Below are positions 7,770-16,378 of a stretch of 28,448 nucleotides of DNA, piece after piece; positions within the stretch are counted from its first letter, which is position 1; every line of letters begins with the position of its first letter. The stretch comes from Promethearchaeota archaeon (GTDB taxonomy: Archaea; Asgardarchaeota; Lokiarchaeia; Sigynarchaeales; SOKP01). The DNA lies in the NCBI GenBank assembly GCA_014730295.1, contig WJIN01000233.1:1-28448 (forward strand). The letters are read 5' to 3'. The position numbers were made by a program, and so were the translations under genes. A model generated the notes under the pieces. The model had not been told where the DNA came from, did no database searches, and was given only the letters and a program-made list of their open reading frames with translations.

Positions 7770-8417
7770 TTAAAATATTAAAATTAAGATATTAAATAGC
7801 CCATGCGCGGTTATATTCTGTAATAAAGAGTAATCTGTTAAATAATACATAAGAGAGAGTAAGATTCCCAATGTGAAGTAGTATCCGAAAAAGGTAATAA
7901 TCGTTATAAAAGGTATGATGAAAGGAGGAGTGTGATATAGTGTAAATATAAGAGAAGAGATCAGCAAGCTGAACCAAGGTTTGAATTTTTTATTGAACTT
8001 TTTAATAAGAAATGCCCGGAAAAAGAGTTCTTCAGAAAGAGCGACTACAAAAATTTGAAGCAAGAGAATTACAATAAATTGTAAAAGCGTTGGTTGAATA
8101 GGAGTTGTTGAGATCCTATTTTCTTGAGCATATTTGACGAAGATCTCTCCAAATATCTGTTGGATTATCAAAATATTGAAATCATAAACAAAATCTCCCA
8201 AAAAAAGTAAACCTATTCCAACAAATAATCCTAATATCAATAATTTTGTTTGATGAATATTTATCCTTATAAGTTCATTGATCTCCAGTTCTTCAAATTG
8301 AGCAGAAAGAGTATTATGTTCGATCATTGAGGCGATCCAAGGAGGAATAAGGATGAATAATAGTTCGAATAATGTTAAGATGATCAATATCCATGGATTA
8401 TTACCTAGAGCAATCAT
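7770..8417 (-). CDS. CPBP intramembrane metalloprotease (CAAX prenyl protease-like), motifs intact
   Basis: 215-aa membrane protein with hydrophobic segments at about 10-30, 57-75, 110-127, 150-160, 165-190 and 200-215. All three CPBP (Abi/CAAX protease 2) motifs are present: EELFFR (129-134), FTLYH (158-162) and HGLFN (205-209). These supply the Glu and His residues used for catalysis in this Rce1-like family. Family roles include cleavage of prenylated proteins and of bacteriocin-like peptides; the target here is unknown. The ATG at 8417 opens directly before the first hydrophobic helix. It is separate from the flanking genes. A second CPBP-like protein in this window (18309-19412) lacks these residues. 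Confidence 0.87.
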   Translation of the reverse strand: MIALGNNPWILIILTLFELLFILIPPWIASMIEHNTLSAQFEELEINELIRINIHQTKLLILGLFVGIGLLFLGDFVYDFNILIIQQIFGEIFVKYAQENRISTTPIQPTLLQFIVILLLQIFVVALSEELFFRAFLIKKFNKKFKPWFSLLISSLIFTLYHTPPFIIPFITIITFFGYYFTLGILLSLMYYLTDYSLLQNITAHGLFNILILIF

Positions 8418-8505
8418 AAGTTATTAAAAAACACCTTTATTTAGTAAATCAAAAAATTAACTCACTCATAACAATAAATATCGAAGGTTTTATTAATTGA
8501 TCCTA

Positions 8506-9783
8506 ATGATTATAGGACGCGATTATGTTAGTTCTGAAAAGAATGCTGAAAGGAAAAGCTTAGAAAATTCAGCGATCGCACATTTAGGACGTACTAAAGA
8601 GGATTTACTTCTTAACCAAATAGAAAATATTGCGCTGGAATGTAAAGAGGTAGAAACTTTAAAAACCCAATTCATTAAAGCAATTTTGGATAATATAGAT
8701 GAATTGACGTTTGAAGAGTATATTAACCATCCCAAATATTACATTAAAGAGCCCACATTAAAAAATGAAGTTGAGATATCTAATATCCGTGGATTAAAAG
8801 TAGTAAGTGTGGATGGGAGCTCAGTAATAAAGAAATTTCTCAACGTTGATATATCCTTCTTAAAAGCGATAGCTGTTAAATATTATTTTTATGAGAATAC
8901 GAATGCGAGGATTGATTATTTCCCCGATTTCAACGGATTCAACAATTATGATCTTCATATCAATCTGATAAATAAGGATGATAATTATATTGACACTAAC
9001 TCTTCACTCGATATGACTTATATGGAAATTCATCTATTAAACGAGCTCATAAAAGAATCACCACATATCGATTTGATCATAATTGATGGTTCAGTGGTAA
9101 TTATGCCAATTCATCTTATCTTTTCTAAAAACCCAAGAATTAGTGATAAATATGATTATGTCCTACAAGAGTATAATAAATTATACCGAAATTGTCAGAA
9201 AAATGGCATTACTCTTGTAGGCTCAATTAAAGACACACGGTCATCTGCCTTAAATCATCTATTGAGAGATTCAATTCAGCTTTTAAAACCTAATTCGGAT
9301 TTTTTGAATGAATTCATAACCCTTAATTATCGAGAAACGATGAATTATTTCTCAGATCTTGATTTATTTAATAGGATCTTGAGAAAAAATGATCGTAGTT
9401 GTATTTTTAATTGTAAAACTGAAATAGATAAGATAAGAGATACTGGAATTAAAAAAGAAATTCCCTATTATTTTCCTTTGAGTTTTTATGCGTTCTATTT
9501 AAAAACAACCAAATATGATATGCCATGTAGAATTGAATTTTTCATGGATGAAAAACATGATATTAAAGAAGCTTCAAGGAAGGCAGATATGATAAGTTCA
9601 ATCTTATTACCAATTTCTAGCTTAAATGAACACTATGGCCTTCCAATTCCACAGATTGAAGCTCATAAAAGAGCGGTTTTTACAACTCAAGAGATCAATT
9701 TGTTGTTTAATAGTCTAAGGCGAAAATTAAATGGTTTTGGGATTGATTTGCTGGAGAAAAGAAGAAATCGAAGACCATTTTAA
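8506..9783 (+). CDS. nurA: NurA-type 5'-3' nuclease
   Basis: 425 aa from the ATG at 8506; a TTG three codons upstream is less likely. A TATA-like AATAAATA lies about 27 nt before it. The NurA domain carries SVDGSS (Asp103) and a second acidic strand IIIDGS (Asp194), with Glu174 in YMEIHLL as another possible metal ligand. The C-terminal GLPIPQIEAHKRA resembles the conserved NurA end. NurA works with the HerA hexameric ATPase and Mre11-Rad50 to resect DNA ends. Here HerA, Mre11 and Rad50 are absent from the window, unlike the common archaeal operon. An N-terminal helical extension of about 90 residues precedes the first motif. The stop overlaps the stop of the converging methylase gene. Confidence 0.8.
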   Translation: MIIGRDYVSSEKNAERKSLENSAIAHLGRTKEDLLLNQIENIALECKEVETLKTQFIKAILDNIDELTFEEYINHPKYYIKEPTLKNEVEISNIRGLKVVSVDGSSVIKKFLNVDISFLKAIAVKYYFYENTNARIDYFPDFNGFNNYDLHINLINKDDNYIDTNSSLDMTYMEIHLLNELIKESPHIDLIIIDGSVVIMPIHLIFSKNPRISDKYDYVLQEYNKLYRNCQKNGITLVGSIKDTRSSALNHLLRDSIQLLKPNSDFLNEFITLNYRETMNYFSDLDLFNRILRKNDRSCIFNCKTEIDKIRDTGIKKEIPYYFPLSFYAFYLKTTKYDMPCRIEFFMDEKHDIKEASRKADMISSILLPISSLNEHYGLPIPQIEAHKRAVFTTQEINLLFNSLRRKLNGFGIDLLEKRRNRRPF

Positions 9784-10481
9784 AAGTTTTTTTCTAAACG
9801 ATTAAGAAAGAGATCTTCGAAAAAAATATGGTTTTTATTTACGATTTTGTTCTTAAATCCTAGTTGAGAAATACGTTCATATAATTGTAGGAGGTTAGTT
9901 TTAGAGGAACACACGTAATAAATATAGGATCTATTTTCTTTCCGTAAGAATTTTTTTGCTTCTTTTACAAAGTTTAGGATAATCTCAAAACCTTTTTCTC
10001 CTCCATCCCATGTGTAGTCTTGAGAACTATTTCTTTTTAGATTTCTATCCGATACAATAGAAGGTAAATAAGGAGGATTAAAAAAGATGATATCAAATCC
10101 GTGTTTTAAGTCTGGAGGGAATGATTTAAATAAATCGGAGTGAATATATTTAATCCGATTATTAAATCCGTTGCTTTTTTCATTCGCTTTGGCAGAATCA
10201 ATCGCATTCTGATCAATATCAGAAGCATAAATATTCGCTGAGAAATTTTGATTGATCTTTTTTACTGAGAGAAGGAAAATCGCGACGATTCCTGATCCTG
10301 TACCCATATCCAAAATATTATTAACATTCTCAATTCTAAGACTGTCAAAATGAGTGCGTGTTATATGATCCTTCAAATAATCAATAATTAGATATGAATC
10401 GTCAGATGGAGAATACACATCCCCAATCGTAAACTTAATCTTGGGATCTGGATAATTAATGATTAATCTCCCCCAATTCAA
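9780..10481 (-). CDS. Mtq2/HemK-like N5-glutamine SAM methyltransferase
   Basis: 233-aa class I SAM methyltransferase. Visible motifs: DVYSPSDDSYLIID near the N-terminus (the family's P-E/D-DS-LL element), the SAM-binding LDMGTGSGIVA, YASDIDQNA, and the amide-methylating signature FFNPPYLP. Related Mtq2/HemK enzymes methylate the GGQ glutamine of release factors; the archaeal form probably modifies aRF1. The reading frame begins with TTG at 10481, 26 nt inside the Dim1/KsgA gene with a G-rich stretch nearby. No ATG is available before the conserved region, so a TTG start and translational coupling are likely. Last gene of the conserved cluster. Confidence 0.85.
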   Translation of the reverse strand: MNWGRLIINYPDPKIKFTIGDVYSPSDDSYLIIDYLKDHITRTHFDSLRIENVNNILDMGTGSGIVAIFLLSVKKINQNFSANIYASDIDQNAIDSAKANEKSNGFNNRIKYIHSDLFKSFPPDLKHGFDIIFFNPPYLPSIVSDRNLKRNSSQDYTWDGGEKGFEIILNFVKEAKKFLRKENRSYIYYVCSSKTNLLQLYERISQLGFKNKIVNKNHIFFEDLFLNRLEKNF

Positions 10482-11319
10482 TCAAATGATACACTTTTTG
10501 GGCTAATTCTGGAAAGTTATTAAGTTTTAATTGAAAGGTTTTTCCATTTTTTAACTCGATCTCCTTCAAGATTTTTTTAATCATATTTTTATCAATATCA
10601 GAGTTTTTACTTCTTTTTAAGAATAATTCTATAGCATTTGAGAGATTTTTATTTTTATAGGGCATTATTCCCGCAATAAATTTCAAGAAGAAGTCTCTTG
10701 TGGCTTTTTCTTTTAAAAATGGATGGAGTTCTTTCTTAGGTTTAAGCTTTATTAAGGATAAATCAATTTTGGGTCGAGGATAAAAAGAATTTTTAGATAT
10801 TTGAACCCTTTTGATCGGTTTCATAAAAGAGTTCACACTCACAGTAATACGTGAGAAATTTTGATAATCTATGTTGTAAAAAATTCTGTCTGAAATACTT
10901 TTTTCAATGACCAGATTGCCATTAGGGGGATTTAATTTAAAAAATACCTTTTCTAATAGAGGACCAGTGATAGAATATGGAATGTTTGAAACTATCTTAT
11001 TATGTGGGGGGAGTTCCGCCTTTAGGATATCTTGGTGGATAATTTTTAGATTAGATCTCTTTCCAAACTTATCAGAGAGATATCTGTATAATTTAGCATC
11101 AATTTCATATGCATATACGTTTTGAGCAACAGCAACAAGTTTCTCTGTCAACACACCTAATCCCGAACCAACTTCTAAGATAATATCATCTTCAGATATA
11201 TTGGAAAATTCTATAATTTTTGAAGTGGTAAGTTCATTAATTAAAAAATTTTGACCTAAGTGTTTTTTAGGAGAAATACTAAGTTTTTTTAAAATAGATA
11301 CAACTTCTTTTTTATTCAT
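10456..11319 (-). CDS. ksgA: 16S rRNA adenine dimethyltransferase Dim1/KsgA
   Basis: 287 aa. It dimethylates two adjacent adenines in the 3'-terminal hairpin of small-subunit rRNA during ribosome assembly. Motifs in order: KKHLGQNFLIN (18-28), SAM-binding ILEVGSGLGVLTEKL, YAYEID, the catalytic SNIPYSITGPL and the downstream SFYPRPKIDLSLIKL. The length fits the family. The ATG at 11319 lies 11 nt after the DUF655 stop, and the 3' end overlaps the methylase gene, indicating one transcript. No odd residues noted. Confidence 0.93.
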   Translation of the reverse strand: MNKKEVVSILKKLSISPKKHLGQNFLINELTTSKIIEFSNISEDDIILEVGSGLGVLTEKLVAVAQNVYAYEIDAKLYRYLSDKFGKRSNLKIIHQDILKAELPPHNKIVSNIPYSITGPLLEKVFFKLNPPNGNLVIEKSISDRIFYNIDYQNFSRITVSVNSFMKPIKRVQISKNSFYPRPKIDLSLIKLKPKKELHPFLKEKATRDFFLKFIAGIMPYKNKNLSNAIELFLKRSKNSDIDKNMIKKILKEIELKNGKTFQLKLNNFPELAQKVYHLIELGEINH

Positions 11320-11330
11320 ATTGGAATGAG

Positions 11331-11978
11331 CTACTCATACCTTTTGGTCTTACTGAAGATATAATACTTCACATCTCGTTGGAGCTCTTTTATAATTCTT
11401 AAAGCGATTTGTTTGGGAGGATTACTAATACTTGTTCTGTCTGAAATATCTTGAAATGTAACAAATTCTTGTCTATCCCGTGCTTCCAATATTTCCCACA
11501 TGTGTTTTTGTCCGATTCCCGGAATAAGCTTTAAAGCGTGAAGTCTGGGGGTTATTGATGTAGAATTATTAAAAAAGCGAATAAATAAATCTTCATAATT
11601 ATTTACTTCCGTTTCCAATACAGATTGAATTAGCGCCTTAGAAGTACTGGTTAAATCATCATAATCTATTTTTCTGACAACTTCTTGTAATTTATTTGCA
11701 TTTCTAAAATTTTCATAGGTGTTTTTTTCTTGGACTTTAATATTTGAATCTCGATTGTATTTAACTTCATAAAGAACAAAATCAGGAAAAGTGAGAACTT
11801 GTGCGAGAGGGGCTCGTGCCCAACTAGGTTTTTCGCCACCGACATGACCATGTGGCATCAGATCTAAGATTATCACGTCGCGCTCTCGTTTGATAAACTG
11901 TCTTTTTTTGCGAGGACCCTTTCGATAAGAACCTCGTCGAGGTTTTCCTCTGTATCGATCTCTTGGTCTTCTGTTCAT
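11331..11978 (-). CDS. DUF655 family archaeal RNA/DNA-binding-like protein
   Basis: 215 aa. A very basic, Arg/Lys/Gly-rich N-terminus (1-33) is followed by the DUF655 core. VIILDLMPHGH is a typical opening, and a helix-hairpin-helix motif stands at about 145-165 (LKLIPGIGQKHMWEIL). The HhH motif and basic tail suggest nucleic-acid binding. The family is archaeal, of unknown biochemical role, and commonly sits between RpoF and KsgA, as here. The start is ATG at 11978. A 183-nt gap separates it from rpoF, which is larger than the other gaps in the cluster, so it could have its own promoter. Confidence 0.87.
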   Translation of the reverse strand: MNRRPRDRYRGKPRRGSYRKGPRKKRQFIKRERDVIILDLMPHGHVGGEKPSWARAPLAQVLTFPDFVLYEVKYNRDSNIKVQEKNTYENFRNANKLQEVVRKIDYDDLTSTSKALIQSVLETEVNNYEDLFIRFFNNSTSITPRLHALKLIPGIGQKHMWEILEARDRQEFVTFQDISDRTSISNPPKQIALRIIKELQRDVKYYIFSKTKRYE

Positions 11979-12161
11979 CTTGTTTACCCACTCTCTTAAT
12001 CCATTTTAGTGTTGTATATCCCATAACTATTATTAATTATTTAAATCTTCGATTAATGGAAAGCACGTCATTCTTTAATTAAATTATCTATGAATATAAA
12101 TTCTTCGACTAGTTATATTCTATCTCTCTAGATTAAAAAAACTATATTTTTTTTCAAAACT

Positions 12162-12527
12162 TTAAGATGACTTTAGATCTTCGATTTGGTAGAGAATTTC
12201 TTGCAGTTGCTCATCGCTTAATGATTTACCTGCATAACTTTTTTCCAAAATCATTCTTAGTTCGGGTACAGTCTTCGGATCGACATTTACAATATTAATA
12301 GTATAAATTTCTTCAATATCATATTTATCCATCAAAAAGTTTTTAATTTTGACCGCATCTTTTTCAGAGAGTTTTGAAAACTTATTTACATAATTAAACG
12401 TAATTTCTTGAAAATGTGATAAACCTTCTTCTGGGTCAATTTCTTCAATTCTCTCTTTAATGTCTTCCATCATTTTATTGACCTCAGGTATGGAAACCGA
12501 TTTCTCGTCTATTTTTCGCCCAAACAT
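12162..12527 (-). CDS. rpoF: DNA-directed RNA polymerase subunit Rpb4/RpoF
   Basis: 121 aa, matching archaeal RpoF, which pairs with RpoE (Rpb7) to form the polymerase stalk used in open-complex formation and processivity. Recognisable elements are SIPEVNKMMEDI, the helical middle LSEKDAVKIKNFLM, and the conserved end TVPELRMILEKSYAGKSL (residues about 86-104) followed by the HRDC-like EILYQIEDL. It follows eL21 by 39 nt on the same strand, the standard archaeal order. The start is ATG at 12527. Confidence 0.9.
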   Translation of the reverse strand: MFGRKIDEKSVSIPEVNKMMEDIKERIEEIDPEEGLSHFQEITFNYVNKFSKLSEKDAVKIKNFLMDKYDIEEIYTINIVNVDPKTVPELRMILEKSYAGKSLSDEQLQEILYQIEDLKSS

Positions 12528-12566
12528 TTAAATCACTATAATTCGTATTTACATATACAATTACTA

Positions 12567-12869
12567 TTATTTAGAAGCAGGGTTAAGTCGTAAATGTTCT
12601 CTCCCAACTATGATTGTCTTCTTTGAGTTCCCAAGCTTGACATCCACTTCAAAGCATCGCCCTCGTATACCTGTAATAACTCCTGTTCGTCCGTGGTATC
12701 GTCTATGAGGGAGACCTCTCTTTTGCTTAGAAGGATCTCCAATAATATCAACTTTATACCCTATTTCATAATCAATCAAATACTTATCTATCGACCCTAT
12801 TCCTCGCTCTCTAGCCTTTTTTCTGTAAATTTTTCGAGTAGAGTTTCGGTATCCTTTATTTAAAGCCAT
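12567..12869 (-). CDS. rpl21e: Large-subunit ribosomal protein eL21
   Basis: 100 aa, close to the usual archaeal length. The protein of the archaeal/eukaryotic 50S/60S subunit is recognised by GYRNSTRKIYRKKARERG at the N-terminus, GYKVDIIGDPSKQKRGLPHR with the following HGRTGVITGIRGRCFEV, and the C-terminal IIVGREHLRLNP. The basic SH3-like barrel contacts rRNA. The gap to Pus10 upstream is 102 nt and to rpoF downstream 39 nt. Confidence 0.96.
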   Translation of the reverse strand: MALNKGYRNSTRKIYRKKARERGIGSIDKYLIDYEIGYKVDIIGDPSKQKRGLPHRRYHGRTGVITGIRGRCFEVDVKLGNSKKTIIVGREHLRLNPASK

Positions 12870-12971
12870 AGTTGTTCGATCCTTATAGGTTATTATTTTT
12901 GTATATGTACTATAATTTATTTATTTTGTGGTTTTTCTCTTTTAGCATATATTTTCTAGTTTTCAGCTCGG

Positions 12972-14333
12972 TTAATACTCAATATTTATTACCTCTAATT
13001 CTTCACAAACTAATTGCATATCGAAAATTTCCGTTAGAGAGGGTGAGGTTCTTCCCTCATCTCCATTTATCAATTCTTTAATGTATGTCCCTCCTTGGGT
13101 TTTAATGATAAATTCATAAAGATCGGGCTCTAAAAAGACACCTTCAATTTTGTAGATCCGTTTCTTACGAATTTTATCTGCTCGACGATGAGATACTCGA
13201 TTGGGAGTTCGTTGATCTAATATTTCTTCTTCAAACAAATCCTTGACGAGTTTCATTTTTTCTTGGAAAGTGGATTCATCAACATTTCTTTCCCCTCTGA
13301 CCAAAGCTTTATAGGTTTTTTGTGTATTTTCTGCCTCTTCTTTTAACTGTACAACCTCCTTTTTATCACTATATCTTAGCTCATTAATTTCGACTTTTCC
13401 TTCATTTAGCGAATTAACTTTTCTTCTAATTGCTTCCAAGTCTAAAGACCTTACCTTTGGATTGATAAGTTCCAATACAAACGGTCGACCAGACCCTAGC
13501 ATCCTTACATCAATATCCTCTCTTCCTGCTCCATGAAATTTAGATCCTTCTGCTTGTGCTGATCTTATAAAGGCGGGACTTATTAATTCTTCAACACTGG
13601 TTTGATATTGTTTGCCCGTAAAATCGCATTCTTCACAGCCTTTCCCATTGCATTTTCCGCAAGGCCATTTTGTTTGAGGAATTCCTCGGATTAATTTTTT
13701 ATATCGACCATAAATGAAAAGAGACCTGATGAGTAAGCGAATCGAACAAGAATCATATCCGACAGTATATATGATTGTGATATCGGGATATTGAAACTCC
13801 GGCTCCTTTTTGAGTTTTTCAGAAAGAATTTTGCCTACTTCTCTATTGAAATGGGATTTAAACGATTCTGCCTCAATTAATTGAAGTTTTGACTTAAATT
13901 TATCTTCTTTATTAACTATTTCTGCTTCAGGACTTGTACCCACTAATAAAGTGTCAAATTCAAAATCAGAAAGCTTTTTTTGGGCTTTTTGCGCATAATC
14001 TTCTAAATTATTAAAGATATTTTTGCATAAATAACATTCTAATTCAGTATTTTTTTGAGAAAACTCAATCCCTTCTTTTTTTAGGATTTTAAGGGCGGTA
14101 GCATAGTTCGCATTCTGCGCTAATATTTTTAAATCTCTAACTGCTATTTCCCTCTCATTTGTAGTTCCTGACAATAATTTTTGGTGATTTTCCATTGTTA
14201 TTGATAGGAGTAATGAACTTGCTCGTTCCTCGTTGGTGGTATTTGTCCCTAATAAGGAAAACATCCTCCCTAAACACGGTTTACAGAGGTATCTGTTTGC
14301 GTAAATCTCTAAGACTTTCTCGAAAATACTCAT
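12972..14333 (-). CDS. pus10: tRNA pseudouridine synthase Pus10
   Basis: 453 aa. Archaeal Pus10 makes pseudouridine 54 and 55 in the tRNA T-loop. The N-terminal zinc site is visible as CKPC (17-20) and CYLC (100-103). A THUMP-like RNA-binding region spans roughly 60-180. A Cys-rich knuckle CGKCNGKGCEEC (225-236) precedes the catalytic domain with FHGAGREDIDVRMLGSGRP, where Asp275 is the likely catalytic aspartate. The C-terminal GGTYIKELINGDEGRTSPSL is also typical. The start is ATG at 14333. It heads the minus-strand cluster Pus10-eL21-RpoF-DUF655-KsgA-HemK. Confidence 0.94.
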   Translation of the reverse strand: MSIFEKVLEIYANRYLCKPCLGRMFSLLGTNTTNEERASSLLLSITMENHQKLLSGTTNEREIAVRDLKILAQNANYATALKILKKEGIEFSQKNTELECYLCKNIFNNLEDYAQKAQKKLSDFEFDTLLVGTSPEAEIVNKEDKFKSKLQLIEAESFKSHFNREVGKILSEKLKKEPEFQYPDITIIYTVGYDSCSIRLLIRSLFIYGRYKKLIRGIPQTKWPCGKCNGKGCEECDFTGKQYQTSVEELISPAFIRSAQAEGSKFHGAGREDIDVRMLGSGRPFVLELINPKVRSLDLEAIRRKVNSLNEGKVEINELRYSDKKEVVQLKEEAENTQKTYKALVRGERNVDESTFQEKMKLVKDLFEEEILDQRTPNRVSHRRADKIRKKRIYKIEGVFLEPDLYEFIIKTQGGTYIKELINGDEGRTSPSLTEIFDMQLVCEELEVINIEY

Positions 14334-14461
14334 TTAGTAGATGAAATAGTTTTTGATAGTTTATCTTATTATTGCTTTTACCTTCTAATGTCTATTTTAA
14401 AATCAAAATTTAAAAATCAACATAGATTTTTCTATTTAAGTTTATTAAAACATAAATGAAA

Positions 14462-14470
14462 TTTATAATA
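14462..14470 (+). promoter_or_regulatory. TATA-like box of the cold-shock gene
   Basis: TTTATAATA is centred about 28 nt before the GTG start, which suits an archaeal TATA box for a leaderless or near-leaderless transcript. Confidence 0.5.
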
Positions 14471-14493
14471 AGAGTTAATTAAGGCGATTTATA

Positions 14494-14739
14494 GTGGCTG
14501 GTAATGACGAACAGCAAGGTTTCGTGAAATGGTTTGATTATAGAAAGGGTTACGGATTCATAGCGGTGAAGGATCAAGAAGAGGATGTGTTTGTTCATTA
14601 TTCGAATATCGATATGCAGGGTTTTAAAAAACTTGATCAAGGCGATGAAGTTGAATTTGAATTAAAGGAAAACGAAGACGAAGAAAAAGGTCCAGAAGCG
14701 CTGAACGTAAAAATAATTGCGAAAGATCGAAGATTTTAG
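14494..14739 (+). CDS. Cold-shock domain (CspA-like) nucleic-acid-binding protein
   Basis: 81 aa with one complete cold-shock domain, an OB fold that binds single-stranded RNA or DNA. QGFVKWFDYRKGYGFI holds RNP1 (KGYGFI, 18-23) and VFVHY (32-36) is RNP2. GDEVEFEL and GPEALNVKI follow as in CspA. The C-terminal third is acidic (KENEDEEKGPE). The start is GTG at 14494. The AAGG at 14481 and the TATA-like box both fit this start. CspA-like proteins are common in bacteria and patchy in archaea, so ancestral transfer is possible. The gene is monocistronic and diverges from Pus10. A T-rich terminator follows. Confidence 0.93.
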   Translation: MAGNDEQQGFVKWFDYRKGYGFIAVKDQEEDVFVHYSNIDMQGFKKLDQGDEVEFELKENEDEEKGPEALNVKIIAKDRRF

Positions 14740-14759
14740 GTGAACAGTTGATATAGTTG

Positions 14760-14788
14760 ATTTAATTTTTTTATTTCTTCTTTTTTAT
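14760..14788 (+). terminator. T-rich terminator of cold-shock gene
   Basis: TTTAATTTTTTTATTTCTTCTTTTTT on the coding strand begins 21 nt after the stop, as expected for archaeal oligo-T termination. Confidence 0.5.
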
Positions 14789-14835
14789 TAATAATATTTT
14801 GTAATTCAATCAATCATTTACTAATTTCTGGTATT

Positions 14836-14865
14836 TAAAAAAAGAAATAAGAAGAAAAAAAAGAA
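14836..14865 (-). terminator. Polypyrimidine terminator of the MFS transporter gene
   Basis: A purine-only run of A and G (with few T) on the plus strand gives T/C tracts on the minus strand immediately after the transporter stop. This is a probable oligo-T terminator. Confidence 0.45.
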
Positions 14866-14866
14866 A

Positions 14867-16237
14867 TTAGATTTTGATTTGCTTTTCCCATTCGAAATCC
14901 AAGATCACATACTTTTTCGTATAGATATATGCGATTATCAGAACGACCGAAGCAATAGGACCCCATAGAACCATACCAATAGAATATGGTGTGATTGCTG
15001 CTGTTGGATTATAAGATATTGGAATTGAGAGAATCAATCCAATAAGAAACACTCCAAAGGCTTGGAAAATATTTAAAATAATTGATGGAAATCCCGTATA
15101 TATGCCTGCTTTCAAATCTCCAGTCTTTTTCTCGTCATCCTCAGCTACATCAGCATATACGATATATGGAAATAAAAACCATCCCCCGAGTATAGCACCA
15201 ATGCCAATTATGAAAATAATCCCAAAAATAAGATATGATGGCATGGGAATTAATCCAACTAACGTGATGGGCAGAAAGGCAGCTGCTATAAGAAACACAT
15301 AAAGGAGTGTTGACTTTTTTCCATTTTTATCAATAGATCTTCTCCATAAGTATAGAAAAATGAATATAAATACTAAGAGAAAAACTGCTACGATAAGATA
15401 ATCCGTCCCCCCTAGATTGAGTGCTTCTTCGGTATATTTTAACATTGTATTCGTAATCATAGTCCAAGCGAGCCCAGAAATTCCAACCATCAGAATAATC
15501 AGCATAAAGTTTTTATTCTGTATGATTATTTTAAGATTTTCGATCATATTAGTTTTTATTTCATATTTTGACTCCGTGGGTAGATAAAAAGCGACTAAAT
15601 AAAACAATACAATAGTAAGTATCCCAAATATGATAACAGGCAATGAAAAAATTATTGGAATTGGTGTATTGATATTTGTTTCTAATTTATCCACGTAATC
15701 TGTTAATATCAGTAATGAAAATAATGACATTATGCCATTTCCAATATAATTAAAAGTATTCTGAATTTGGGAGACTTTGGGCCGTTCATTGACACTAAAA
15801 ACTTCTGCCATCCATGCCTGATACGGAGTGGTCACCGCATAACTTGCCCTAAATAATATATCCCATATTAATAACCATATAAATAGAGCGGTTTTATCAT
15901 TCAAATCAGGGAGTATAAGTTTAGGAAGTAAGAGAAATATAATAGAAATTCCTAGGATGGGGGCAAAGATTAGAAGATATGGTTTTCTTCTACCAAATTT
16001 TGTATATTTTGCATCACTTAACCAGCCAAGTAAAAATTGAGATGCTGCGATTGTTAAATACCCCATAGCTAAAGCAAATCCTGCTTGAAATTCATTTAAC
16101 CCATAACCTGTAGTATAAAGGGTAAATACTGCCCAACCTTCTATTCCCAAAATAATAGATGTTCCTAATCTCGGCATTCCAAATACGAAACGGTCTTTCG
16201 ATCCAGTTTCACGTTTTACATCCTCGAGTTCACTCAT
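14867..16237 (-). CDS. MFS transporter of the GPH sugar:cation symporter family (MFS_2)
   Basis: 456 aa with about 12 hydrophobic segments. The family loop between TM2 and TM3 is clear: WLSDAKYTKFGRRKPYLLIF (75-94). PYQAWMAEVF and a mid-protein repeat loop (WRRSIDKNGKKSTLL) also match glycoside-pentoside-hexuronide:cation symporters such as MelB and related proteins, which import sugars with Na+ or H+. The N-terminus begins MSELEDVKRETGSKDRF and has no cleavable signal. The substrate is not deducible; a role in feeding the GH127/lyxose isomerase or GH57 enzymes in this window is possible, but they are not adjacent. The gene lies downstream of the roadblock gene on the same strand, 141 nt apart. 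Confidence 0.83.
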   Translation of the reverse strand: MSELEDVKRETGSKDRFVFGMPRLGTSIILGIEGWAVFTLYTTGYGLNEFQAGFALAMGYLTIAASQFLLGWLSDAKYTKFGRRKPYLLIFAPILGISIIFLLLPKLILPDLNDKTALFIWLLIWDILFRASYAVTTPYQAWMAEVFSVNERPKVSQIQNTFNYIGNGIMSLFSLLILTDYVDKLETNINTPIPIIFSLPVIIFGILTIVLFYLVAFYLPTESKYEIKTNMIENLKIIIQNKNFMLIILMVGISGLAWTMITNTMLKYTEEALNLGGTDYLIVAVFLLVFIFIFLYLWRRSIDKNGKKSTLLYVFLIAAAFLPITLVGLIPMPSYLIFGIIFIIGIGAILGGWFLFPYIVYADVAEDDEKKTGDLKAGIYTGFPSIILNIFQAFGVFLIGLILSIPISYNPTAAITPYSIGMVLWGPIASVVLIIAYIYTKKYVILDFEWEKQIKI

Positions 16238-16378
16238 TTTAAATCGACTAAATTTTTTGCTTAGATAATTAATATTGTATAAACTTAGGTCAGTAGGGTA
16301 TATAATATTTCCTAATAGAACATTAGTAAAGAAAATAAAGAACTAGATCTAAAAGCAATAAAAAGAACAATTTAAATT

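Noticed and set aside
7770..8417. Toxin/bacteriocin immunity system based on the CPBP protein
   Set aside because: No neighbouring peptide precursor or transporter; only the protease family can be supported.
12872..13081. Plus-strand ORF overlapping the Pus10 3' end
   Set aside because: Antisense to a well-supported gene and hydrophobic only because of AT-rich sequence; no family features.
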